A program made the position numbers and the translations under genes. A model generated the notes under the pieces. It searched no databases, had not been told where the DNA came from, and saw nothing but the letters and a program-made list of their open reading frames with translations. From positions 426,817-490,816 of the forward strand of contig MNCI01004480.1 of the NCBI GenBank assembly GCA_015680685.1: a stretch of DNA of 64,000 bases, read 5' to 3'. Origin of the DNA: Gnetum montanum (taxonomy: Eukaryota; Streptophyta; Gnetopsida; Gnetales; Gnetaceae). Positions 21,881 through 31,965 of this stretch are shown in pieces (position 1 is the stretch's first letter; the number at the start of each line of letters is the position of its first letter).

Positions 21881-24351
21881 CTTCACAATGCGGATATGAA
21901 GTAGCACTTGGTTTAAAGGGTACTTGAATTTATTTGATTCAAAGGATGAGGGTGTTGAAGATACAAGGTAAATAGTTGTATTAGGTTGTGAGGCTTTGGG
22001 AGGACTACTGGGTTAGAAGAAGGGTTGTTTTCTAAAATGATTATCTGAGCCACTTGGTTGGAAGGTTGGTTGTGAATGTACAATGCTCATTGCATTTTGT
22101 TGTTATGGCTATGCAGGAATTTTACCTTGCATGGATGGAGCAGAAGGTAACTGGGTTGAGGGTGGAGGGATGTGTGCAGATAGATGTAGAAGGTGACATG
22201 GATATGGGTTCTTCCCTTGAGTAGATGGTGAATGTATTTGGGATACTCTAGAGAGTAATAGTGATGTTGAAATGAGGCATGGCTTGCAAAAATTCTTGAA
22301 GAGACGGGTTTCTGAACATAGTATCCATATGGATCTAGTTGCTTATAAGGGCACTAATACCTTGGTGGTGGCATTCCCCATGATTGTGGTTGATGCCAGT
22401 GTTGGTATTGCTCATATGGTTGTGGTGGAGCTCCACTTGGATAATAAGCTTATTGGTGCTGGTGGAACTACCTTGGATTACCTTTAGGATAGGGTAATTA
22501 TCTGGGTGCTTGCCTCCTTGTTATTCGTAGATTCAATGTGTACACCCCAAACTATTGCAAGTGTGACACCACAAGGCAACATCCCTTTGGATGTTCATAT
22601 TAACAAATGTTGCAACCAATATCATCTTTAGAGTCTATCTTCACAACTTCTTCTACTATAGAATTTTTTCCCTTACCTCTCTAGTAGGCACGTTCAGCTT
22701 CTTTTTGCCTCCTATAGTTATGATCGCTATTTTTCTCTTTGGATTCTTCAACAATCCTCATAGCAGTTTGAAATTTTTCATCCAAAGAGTCCTATAATTT
22801 ATCAACCTTTGTTGAAATATCAGAAATAGATTTTTGAATAGGTAGGGTTTTCCTGTTCACCACTTCATCGAGTGGTGACTTCTCTTCATTACAAAATTGA
22901 ACCTCCCTTTTTCTTATGGAAGGATTTCTATTATACTTTTCTGCACTTTCCCTTTTTCACAACTCACCTTCTTCTTTTACTACCTACTCTATTTTCCTTT
23001 AGATCCAATCGGCTCTCAATTCAAACAATCTCCCTTCGACATACACATCAAAGGTTCTTCTAGTTTCTACTTTAAGCCCATCTATGATGTGGTAGAGTTG
23101 TTTACTTTGAAAATAACCATGGCTAGGGCATCGATATAAGAGTGAATAATATCTTCCCATGGTGGCATCCAATGATTCATGTGTTCCATGTTTCTAGCCT
23201 TGGATTTTCTTTCTCAATTTAGACACTCTAGAGTATGTTTGGTATTTGTCATTAAATTGTTCCAACATGGTACTCCATCTATGAATGAATTCCAGCTCCA
23301 AGGAGGAGTACCAACTTTCAGCTTCCTTAATGAGTATCCTAGGGAATAGCTTGAGTTTCTACCTATCATTTTCAATGTTTTGTAAGGAAAAGGCATCGTG
23401 GAAATCTTGTAGATGGTTCTATAGATTAGAGTTGTATCTTCCCTCAAATCTTGAAATATTGTTTATGTCTAAGTGCTTAATTCAATTGTCTTTCACATTC
23501 CTAGTTGGTATCTAAACTACCTTTGCAATGTTAACAATGCTTCAAGTTGCTAATAGAGGTTAATCATCATGATTGTATTAATGATGCCAATGATGGTTTC
23601 TATCATCCATTCATTCTTGGTTGGCTCTACAATTGTTGTTATCCCACTAATCACCTTCATCACGATTATTTCTCTAATAGCTTCTATCAGAATTAGAAGA
23701 TGAAGAGAAATGTTTGGAATCGGATGAAGAGGATGAAGAGGAAGGTGGACTGCCACCACCACTATGTTTTTCTCCACCACCTCTTCACTCATTATGACCA
23801 CCATCCTTAGAGCCCTTTCCATCGTGATGTTTTCCTGAGTCCCTACCTTGATTGTCATGTTTTCCTAAACCTAGGTTACGAATAGTGAATCACAAGTTCA
23901 GGGCCACATCCTCATCACCAATAACAGAGGATTTAGAATTTTCATGTTGAGAACCCTTAGGGGAAGGATCCACATTATCATCTTGGTTTAGTAGGAACAA
24001 GGGGTTAGTGAAGTATTTTCCCTTTGTAAACTCATGGTTCTTCTTCTAGTGTTGATCTCTCTTGCATTGTGTTTCAATGGGACAATAGTTCCAAGTGTCA
24101 TAACCATTCACAACATATTCCTTGTGAAGAGCTAGGATGCCAAACTTCATAAGAGTTTGAAAGAGCATCCCTGACATAAATCGATCAAGGGGCATTAAGA
24201 TGTTACCCTCCATATCACACCATCATAGTTGTTCATCCTAATGTAGGATGAAGGTAAAATTTAGTACGTACTCATTTAGATGAGTATATACCACTTTGCA
24301 CTCTTGTGGGACCAATGGTTTGACATCTTCATGCATGTGGGAAGAAGACAT
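21881..24351 (-). pseudogene. gag of element B (degenerate)
   Basis: The start is the ATG at 24351, MSSSHMHEDVKP, matched by MSSS starts in C (41113) and D (54090), about 130 bp after the PBS. Conserved N-terminal words: QECKVVYTHLNEYVLNFTFILH and MEGNI. A disordered spacer rich in Gly, His, Ser, Lys and Asp follows (about 23690-23850). Next is a matrix/capsid-like helical part with VGTPPWSWNSFIDGVPCWNN. At about 22565-22610 is the zinc-knuckle-like GCNIC.YEHPKGCC. The tail is Pro/His/Thr-rich. Stops and shifts throughout. Confidence 0.7.
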
Positions 24352-24483
24352 TTTGCAACAAATAAAATAATTAGTGTGCTTTTGTAATTATAGGTCATGT
24401 GGGAGTGATGTTGACCTTGGGTTCATCCAACGATATTATTAATGCTCACTAATCCTAGATATCACATGTTTCAACAAACAAAG

Positions 24484-24501
24484 TCCCCAATAACAACATC
24501 A
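24484..24501 (-). other. primer binding site of element B
   Basis: Minus strand TGATGTTGTTATTGGGGA, one base from the 5' LTR. It differs from the tRNA-Asp-type site TGGCGCCGTTGCCGGGGA only by G-to-A/C-to-T transitions. It fixes B's orientation as minus. Confidence 0.78.
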
Positions 24502-24502
24502 A

Positions 24503-25312
24503 TGATGAGCAATGAGGTAACCCTACATCCAACCATATATATTCACGTGTGATCAAGTCGAATTTTGTGGACTTTATAGTTTCTAGTGCACTAGTCTTCT
24601 AGGAAGTGAATCTTGCCCTAAGTTCATTTGTTGTCTTTCCAATTATGCTTGTGGGGTACAAAGGTATGGTTAATTGTAATTGAGGCATATGATTTTTATC
24701 ATTTTATGTTCTTTGGTTCTTGGAGAGAGAGAGATAAAGTAATTTAATGACTAATCTAAATTAACTACCTAACTAGTCTCTAACTAGTCCTAACATAAGC
24801 ATCTAGTCCCATTTTTCATATACATCTTGAACCCACATATCCACTATTGGGTTACCAAGCACTATGCTACTAGTGCACCAAGTAATAAAGCTACTGGGAT
24901 TACCAAGTGAATATGTGTTATGCTCGAAGCAGTCTTACTTATGTATTTAATTTGTCTAGATCATCTTTCTTAATTAGCTCAATTACTAGAAAACATTAAA
25001 TAAATAACTAAAAGCATTGTATGCATGAAGAAATAGCTAAACTATCCAAAATGCTGCAAGGTTTATCAAGAAGCTCATCTTTATTGTCATACACACTATC
25101 ATGCTCAAGTACAACAATGCTTGAATAAAGATCTGTACACTCAATGAATCCTATTGTGAGCATTCAAGAAAATATTCTAACTTTCAAATGAAAAAACTAC
25201 AAGGGTTTTGCTACACTGTAATTGACTGATGCCATAGTGAGCATGTATTTATAGGCAAGAATAGACCCTGCATCAACAAGGCCTAGTCGATGCAGCCACC
25301 CACAACTCATCA
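24503..25312 (-). repeat. 5' LTR of element B
   Basis: 810 bp, tgatgagc...actcatca. TATA box at plus 25246-25253 (minus strand tataaata). It is shorter than the 3' LTR because it has only one GGCCTAGTCGATG unit (25280-25292). Confidence 0.87.
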
Positions 25313-26580
25313 GATATATGCCAATCCAGTAGTTAAACCATGATGCCAACCCCAAAGAAGGCTTAATCCCAAATTAAACAAAGTAGTAAAACAAGAGTTG
25401 GAAAAATTGCTAAAGGCAAGATTCATCTATCCTCTTGTGAATACTGAATGGATTAGTCCCTTAGTGATTGTTCCAAAAAAGGAGGATAAATGGCAAGTCT
25501 ACATTGATTTCTGGTTATTGAATAGATTACTTTCCTCTATCATTTTTTGATCATGTCCTAGATACCATTGTAGGACATGAGTATTATAGTTTTCTAGATA
25601 GATACAATGGATATAATTAGATTTGCATTACACCTAAAGACCAAGAGAAATGACATTCATTGGTCCATGAGGAACATTTTCCTACAAGTAGATGTCCTTT
25701 GGTCTTTGCAATGTGCCAGCCACCTTTTAGAGATTCATACTAAGCATCTTCTAAAAAAATGGAAATGACATCAAAGTATTCATGGATGATTTTTTGACAA
25801 ATGGGCTAGATTTCAAGCAAGCACTAGATCAGTTGGAGTAGGTATTGAAATGATGTGTGGAAATCAATCTTAGTATCAATGGGTAGTAAAGCCATCATAT
25901 GGTCTAGGATGGTATAATGTTGGAACATAAAATCCTTCAGAAAGGTATTGAGATAGATCTTGCAAAAATTTGAGTTATATAGAATATCATTCAAAGGCCA
26001 TAAAGAGTAAAAGATGTAAGATCATTCTTAGGCCACATAGGATATTATAAAAGATTTATAGAGAATTTTTCAAAGATAGCAAAACCACTCATATAACTCA
26101 CTAAGAAGGATGCATCCTTCAAATGGACAAAGTCATGCATAAAGGAATTTGAAGCTCTAAAGAAAAAACTAGTTGAGACACTAATCCTTCAAGCTTCAAA
26201 TTGGTCCAATCCTTTTCAGATCATGACTGATGCTTCCAATTACATGTTTGGTGTAGTACTAACACAACTAGATGATTAGAAGAGATCCTATTATATACAC
26301 TATGCTAGCAAAAGCATTTTCAAAGCATAATTGAACTACACCACAATAGAAAAGGAGCTAATGGTCGTAATGTATGTGCTTGAGAAGTTCAGATAATATG
26401 TGCTCTGATATTAGATCTATGTCCATATTGATCATAGTGTCATCTAGTTTCTCATGAATAAACCAATGATTAGTCCCAGAGTGATTATATGGCTCATTAT
26501 CTTACAAGAATTCGACATCACCATGATCAATAAAAAGAGAACAGAAAATGTGGTAGCTAATCATTTATCAAGGCTAAAGT
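25313..26580 (+). pseudogene. reverse transcriptase and RNase H of element A
   Basis: A resumes in frame with the linker at 5854. Words in order: NPKLNKVVKQELEKLLKA, IYPLVNTEWISPLVIVPKKED, a short deletion in the middle of the N-terminal RT, YYSFLDRYNGYNQICI.PKDQE, MSFGLCNVPATF, then frames shift. From about 26170 is RNase H: QIMTDASNYMFGVVLTQLDD, KELMVVMYVLEKF and NKPMISPRVI. The YxDD core is damaged (FMDDFLTNG read near 25775-25800). Many stops and frameshifts. Confidence 0.72.
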
Positions 26581-28023
26581 GGGATACCCAAGATCAAGCA
26601 AAACTTTAATTTAATGAGTTCCCTAATGAGAACATGTTTATTAAAATAGTAAAGGCTATAAATTTTATTGGAAAGCTATTGATAACAAATTATCTAAGTT
26701 ATCTATCAACACAAGAGCTTCTTTCTAATTAGAGTAAGAAACAACAAGAATAATTCCTTCATAGAGTAAAGAGATATATGGAAATTAATGATAATTTGTA
26801 CAAGATCTATGTAGATGGGCTAGTTAGATGGTGTGTGCTAGAGTGTGACCAATAGAGAGTCTTATTGGACTCCCATGAAGGTCCATGTGGTGGTCACTAT
26901 GCAAGGTGTAGAATGGCACTTAAACTAATAATGGTAGGCTACTTTTGGCCTAGATTGTTTAGAGACACCCACAACTTTGCACAGTCTTGTGAAGGTTGTC
27001 AAAAGGATGGAAGAATAATGGCAAAAAATGAAGGGCCACAATAGTGGATATAGCCTTTGGAGCCATTTGATATATGGGAAATTGATTTTATGGGATCCAT
27101 AATGCTGATGTTGAATGGAAAAGCATATATAATCATGAATATGGATTATTGTACTAAATGGGTAGAGGCAGTAGCAATTAAAGATTATATAGCCAAGAAC
27201 ACTACCATATTCTTCCAACAGAATGTGGTGAATAGATTTGGAGTACCTAGAAAGCTCATATCTAACAACGAAACTCATTTTATGGGTGCTGCCTTTAAAA
27301 ATATCCTATAACAACTTAGGGTGAACCATAAGCTAAACACATCATATCATGCCCAAGAAAATGGACAAGTCGAAGTTACTAACTAAGAAATTACTAGGAC
27401 ACTTACTAGGATAATTAGTAGGCTTAGAAAGGACTAGAGCACTAAATTGAATAATGCTCTATCAACCTATAGGATGTCCTAGAAATTACCTATAGGATAA
27501 TCACCATATGAGTTAGTTTATGGCAAGTTATGAATGCTCATGATCCAAGTAGAGCTCCACACTCTAGCTAAAACTAGTCGATTTGACCTTGCTTTGAGCT
27601 TAGCCCATTGATAATGCCTCATGACTCTAAACCTCTTAGATGAAAATAGGCTTGTAGTACTCATAAGTAATGAAGTCCACATACATTACTCCAAACTTAG
27701 GCATGATACACAGATAAGGAAAGTAACTATAAAATCAGGTGATAAGGTCCTTTACTATAATCTTAATCATCTACCCCAAAAGGCCAAATTTCAAACACTT
27801 TGTAAGGGACTGTACATTGTTCAAGCCACTTATCCATTTGGTGCCTTACACATATATCACCTATCCTACTCTCATAAGCTCATTCTTGTTAACATCGAAC
27901 AAGTCAAATTTTATCATGAACATTCTAAGGAATCTACCCAATCTATCCAACTATCTTCCATCGATTTTCTCTTTCATTTAATCCATTTCAATGATAGTCA
28001 TGGGGATGTCCATCTAGACACAT
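26581..28023 (+). pseudogene. integrase of element A
   Basis: Well recognisable. HEGPCGGHYA...(C)EGCQK (26865-27010) is the HHCC zinc domain. WEIDFMGSIML and MDYCTKWVEA follow in an open frame at 27057-27311, then FGVPRKLISNNETHFMGAA, with the second catalytic Asp changed to Asn (usual SDNGTHF). QENGQVEVTN keeps the catalytic Glu (about 27355-27385). The C-terminal open frame 27621-28025 holds KSGDKVLYYNLNHLPQKAKFQTLCKGLYIVQ (GPY/F-type module) and no chromodomain. The stop at 28023 is a plausible end of pol. Confidence 0.78.
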
Positions 28024-28879
28024 AGGTACTTTACTAAAATTTTCACTCTCTTTTTACTTTTTCACATTTCTTAATACATTTTTCCAATCTTTTATACTTT
28101 TCAATTTCTTAATTCTTTAAAATTTTTCTATTTGTTGATGATTTTTCATTCTTTTTATCTTTTTCCATTCTTACTATCTTTTTCATCTTTTTCATACTTT
28201 TTTGTCATTTTCTTTGTAAATAATTTTGATTACTAATAAAACACACAAAAAATAAGACAAGATGTAGTCTTGAATAAGGTGAAGATTTCTCTATGTTATC
28301 AAGTCATAAGGGATTGGTTATTTATACATTGAGACCACAACATTCATCCATGCATTTCTAGTAATAAGAATTTTTTACCATGGTCATAATGATATTCTTT
28401 CCATCATAAAACTAAGAATAAACTTGTGAGCATTATGCCTGGACCAAAAAGTGAAGAAAAAAGTGGGAATATAAAGGATGTGACATCAAAGGAATTTGTG
28501 GATTCTTTTGAATTTCTACTATGAGTTCTACCCTGTTGCTTAGGTTGTATTACATCCTTGTAGATCTAATGAAAAATGGAAGTAAGAGTATAACAAGTGC
28601 TACCTTACCATATCATTGGAAGGACATGTTACCCATGCCTAAACCTAGGCAACTTCTTAGGAATCTATAAAATAAAAATTTCAATGAAAAAAATCCTTCC
28701 TTGGAAAATATGCCAAGTGGTAATACTCCCTTCAATAGTGGTAGCCTTATGGTTGTAAATCCAAGAGTTGAAATAATATAATCTCACTAGAATGTGGTAT
28801 GGACCTTGTTTGAATCTTAAATAGAAAGGCTAATGATTATTTTAACCACTAATAAAACACAAGGATTTATTAGGCATAT
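28024..28879 (+). other. pol-ORF3 spacer of element A, first part
   Basis: Noncoding. The first 210 bp is strongly T/C-rich (runs of ttt and ctttt). At about 28620 GGACATGTTACCCATGC matches the spacer of B (about 14000, minus) and C (about 35780). Element C is inserted at 28880. Confidence 0.55.
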
Positions 28880-29789
28880 TGATGAGTGGCGAATACCCCT
28901 ATGCTCAATGATATGAATGACTAAGCGTTCACGCATGATCTAATTGAATTCCATGGATTCTATGTCTTTTGGTACACTAGTCTCTAGGAAGTGAACTTAT
29001 CCTAATAGTCATTCATTGTCTTTCTAATTACACTTGTGATATGCAAAGGTATGGTTAAGTGTAATTGAGGCATATGATTTTTATTATTTTTATGTTTTAT
29101 ATTTTGGATAATTAAAACAAAGGATGGAAGAAATGAAGTGATTCAATTGCTAATTTAATCTAACTAGCTACACCTAACTAATCCTAACATAAGCATCTGT
29201 TCCCACCTATTGTACACATCTTGAACACATTTAGCAGTATTATGTTACTAAACATTAAGTGTTACTAGGATTACTAAGCACCAAGTGTATGCTTGAAGTG
29301 GTTATACTTATGTGCTTAATTAATCACTACTTAATCTAGCTTAGTTTAGCATAATTAATTATTTAATTTCTTAAATCATTAAAGAAAATTTCATAGAACA
29401 TTAAATGCATAAATAAATAAATAATCTATTTCCAAGTGTTGTAAGGTTTACCAAAAGGCTTTTCTTTATTACCATTCACATTGCTATGCTTAGGTACATC
29501 AATGTTCAAATAAATATTTGTACACTTTTTAGTCCTACTGTGGGCACTCAAAAAAATATTCTAACTCTCAAATTATAAAACTGAAAGAGCTCTACTACAA
29601 CTATGACAAGACATGCTATAAACATGGTGGCTGCATGTGTATTTATAGACTTTATTATGAAGCTACATTAATGGGGCCTCATAAATGCAACAAATGCAAT
29701 GTCGATGTGGCTCCATCGATGGGGAAGCATAATGTCGACAAGGCCACATCAATGAGGGCCTATCGATGTAACATTATGATACTACATCA
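28880..29789 (-). repeat. 3' LTR of element C
   Basis: Starts tgatgagtgg and ends actacatca. The minus-strand TATA box is at 29640-29647. Subfamily-specific motifs next to it are ATCAATGGGGCC and ATCGATGGGG (plus sense), unlike the GGCCTAGTC motifs of B. Confidence 0.86.
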
Positions 29790-29801
29790 TACCCCCACAA
29801 T
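29790..29801 (-). other. polypurine tract of element C
   Basis: On the minus strand ttgtgggggta precedes the LTR tgatg. It matches the purine tract of A and B, so this is the 3' LTR end. Confidence 0.7.
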
Positions 29802-29989
29802 GGAATAAAAACTTATTCTTAAGTTCCTTTACAAAATTGGGAAGGTATGGGATTATTGATTAGCACTTAACAAAATAAAACAAAGTTCCTGAGTGTACAG
29901 ATCAACATCATTACAAAATTTGTGGTGTTCATGACACAAAATTAAACACCATGACATGACTACTCAAAATGGATAGCACATCCGCTAAT

Positions 29990-30306
29990 GGAATGAAGAT
30001 GGTTAAGAAGATCAAATAGTACAAGGTAGTGGACATTCTTAAAATTTTAAAGGACATTCCCAAGCTTCGAAAACACATAGTGGCTAAGGAGGCTGTGGTT
30101 GTCTTATTGCAGTTGCTACCTCCAACAAAAGGTGAACGATATCTAGTAATGCCTTCATCTTCTCCTCCTTGCTCCAAGGATCATTCACAGTTCATGTGGC
30201 ATTGCCAATGTGGGCTAGAATGAGGATTTTCCATAAACCATGCATTAATGGAAATAACTCCTTGATGTTGATGAACTAGGTAGCGAATTATTTACATTTG
30301 ACATTG
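29990..30306 (-). pseudogene. C-terminal part of ORF3 of element C
   Basis: Minus reading: LFPLMHGLWKILILAHIGNAT, then DPWSKEEKMKALLDIVHLLLEVATAI and QPQPP.PLCVFEAWECP. It aligns with B 6900-7657. It is separated from the rest of ORF3 by the solo LTR at 30312-31960. Confidence 0.6.
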
Positions 30307-30311
30307 AACAT
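30307..30311. other. target-site duplication aacat (left)
   Basis: Identical to 31961-31965. Removing 30312-31965 restores a join (gaacat-cctaact) that matches element B (gaacgcctaact at about 7320). Confidence 0.82.
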
Positions 30312-30588
30312 TGAAACACCACTAATTTCAGCCTAACACTTTGAAACAAGAACAACTCAGAGCCTCTTGAGCTTTTTGGAGGCAAAAATTTTACTAAGGC
30401 ATGTAACTCACATTGAGCTTGTCAAGCCGAACTTGCCCTCAACGTGAGCAACTCCAACGACTGCAAGATCAAGTAGAAAATGGTTCAATCTAAGGGTGCT
30501 AGTCATCCTCAAGGGTCACTATTATCCACTTCAAGTTTTAGCATTCAAGAGTTTAAATTTTAGGTCAAATTGTACAAATTTTTCCATG

Positions 30589-30605
30589 TCACGTTGGCAA
30601 CGTGA
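30589..30605 (+). repeat. hairpin motif 1 (7-bp stem)
   Basis: tcacgtt-ggc-aacgtga. Perfect 7-bp inverted repeat around 3 bases; same design as 30778-30796. Confidence 0.75.
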
Positions 30606-30777
30606 GTACAGCATGAGTGCAGATGACGTCTAGCATGACCAACTCTAAGAGCCTCAAAACCAAGTCGAAATGGTTTGATTTCAAAGGTGCAATCATCCTC
30701 AAGGTTTATTTCTAACAACTTCAAGTCCCAGCCTCTAGAATCCTAGATTTCAGGTCCAAAATTGCAAGTTTTTGTAT

Positions 30778-30796
30778 CTCACGCTAGCAGCGTGAG
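30778..30796 (+). repeat. hairpin motif 2 (8-bp stem)
   Basis: ctcacgct-agc-agcgtgag. Perfect 8-bp inverted repeat with a 3-base spacer. Confidence 0.8.
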
Positions 30797-30959
30797 TCCA
30801 ACGTGAGCTACCAAAAGTGGTTCAAAACAAGGCACACTCAAGCTCAATTTTCAACATGCTGCTCACTCTCAGGGGAAAACACAGTCAGGAAATTTTTGCA
30901 TTCAAAGAACAGGCTTCAAAAGATCAAAAATTGGTGTGAAATATGTCATTTTTATTAGG

Positions 30960-30977
30960 TCACGCTGGCAGCATGAG
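30960..30977 (+). repeat. hairpin motif 3 (one mismatch)
   Basis: tcacgct-ggc-agcatga: same motif with one G-to-A change, followed by repeated gcatgagt. Confidence 0.7.
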
Positions 30978-31424
30978 TGCAGCATGAGTACAGTGTGAGT
31001 AACAGTCAAACACATGCTGAAGACATGCTAAGACAAAATCAACTCATGCTAGAAGCTTTGGTGGAACAGAAATGCCTCAAAAAACAACAAAACCACTCAA
31101 ATCGACATCCTGCAGCAGTCAATCCATGGATCAAATGAGCCGGAGTCAATTTCTCTTATTGTACACTATCATTTTTGTAAATTTTCACCATTTGTGGGCT
31201 TGTCAAGCTCTTACGCTCTAAATTATATCTGTGGGCATAAGCTAGCTTGTGTAAGCCAACACATGTTGTAAGATACAGTGCATCCAATCAAGAACATAGC
31301 TTGTCTACACATGTCCAATTCATACACAACTGTCCATCTAACACATGTCACATGAATCATTTTCCTCTCATCTCTTAGCCATTGATTCCATCCATGAATT
31401 CCATGCCTGAGCCTAGCCAAACCC

Positions 31425-31430
31425 TATAAA
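31425..31430 (+). promoter_or_regulatory. TATA box of the 1649-bp solo LTR
   Basis: tataaa in accctataaatacccc, a classical plant core promoter context. Confidence 0.6.
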
Positions 31431-31965
31431 TACCCCATCCATTCACATAAACAAGGTTGGCAATTTTGGAGGTTGACAGCTTAGAGAGCATTGATTGGCA
31501 ACTTTGGATGCTCAGGCACACATGACTCCCAGCATCCAAGCACCTGTAAACACATCACCTCAGGGCTTAGCACTTGACCTGCCATCCACACATGCAACTA
31601 CACTTTGACCAGTGCACATATTTATTAAGAAATAGAATATAGTTCATTATTGCCTTCCATTTACATTGTTTGCTCTGTTTACGCTTTGTTTACAATACAG
31701 TTCTGTATATGCTCTGTTTGCATTTCATGCATCACTATTTATATTTCGTACATCATCAGTTATGATAACCCCAACGTTAGTCATAGCTTATGCTTAGGGA
31801 AGTCCTTGGTTGATTTGCGTGCGGACCATCCAAGGCACTCTGCCTTTGTTTCATTTTCTAGCTTGCCCTCATGTGAAGGCAGGGTCGGCTGTGTCTCTTC
31901 GACAATCTTTTGGCGTTTGTTTTCCCTTCCAGCCTCACGTCAATGATTTCGATCAGTATAAACAT

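Larger units (their letters stand above)
18769..22255 (-). repeat. tandem pol duplication in element B, copy 2 (with two deletions)
   Basis: Colinear with 14573-18768 but shorter. At about 19325 it lacks the equivalent of copy 1 15150-15605 (about 455 bp, integrase). At about 21121 it lacks the equivalent of 17376-17694 (about 320 bp, N-terminal RT/linker). Copy 2 is contiguous with gag, so it sits in the original gag-pol position. Confidence 0.8.
5855..25312 (-). mobile_element. element B: Athila-like Gypsy element nested antisense in element A
   Basis: The LTRs are at 5855-6790 (3', by element sense) and 24503-25312 (5'), and begin and end tgatgag.../...ctcatca. Flanking five bases are aatat (5850-5854) and gatat (25313-25317), a target duplication with one A-to-G change, and A's RT linker reads across the junction. 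On the minus strand the order is PBS, gag, PR-RT-RH-partial IN (copy 2), a second gag tail-PR-RT-RH-IN (copy 1), spacer, ORF3, PPT. The total of 19.46 kb is inflated by a 2.79 kb solo LTR and a roughly 3.5-4.2 kb internal duplication; without them it is near 13 kb. All coding parts have stops. Confidence 0.88.
30430..30990 (+). repeat. about 185-bp tandem repeats with hairpins, three copies
   Basis: Marker hairpins recur at 30589, 30778 and 30960 (spacing about 190 and 181). Between them, copies share gtgagcaactccaa, agtagaaatggttyratctaaggtgc and tcatcctcaaggg...acttcaagt words. The third copy is more diverged. They lie upstream of the TATA box, in U3. Confidence 0.62.
30312..31960 (+). mobile_element. 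solo LTR (1649 bp) inside ORF3 of element C
   Basis: Starts tgaaacacc and ends gatcagtata (TG...TA; TA probably from a CA end by C-to-T). Perfect 5-bp flanking duplication aacat. TATA box at 31425-31430 gives plus orientation, with about 500 bp of transcribed tail. No PBS or coding region is present, so a solo LTR is the simplest reading. It is unrelated by eye to the LTRs of A-E or to the other solo LTR. It contains tandem repeats of about 185 bp. Confidence 0.8.

Noticed and set aside
23550-23858. 102-codon Ile/Val-rich minus-strand frame
   Set aside because: Wrong frame over the gag spacer of B; the family frame is different.
26925-27278. 117-codon minus-strand frame
   Set aside because: It is antisense to A integrase, which has clear family motifs on plus.
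30430-30990. CRISPR-like array
   Set aside because: Regular hairpins at about 185-bp spacing lack constant short repeats and unique spacers, and this is plant DNA.
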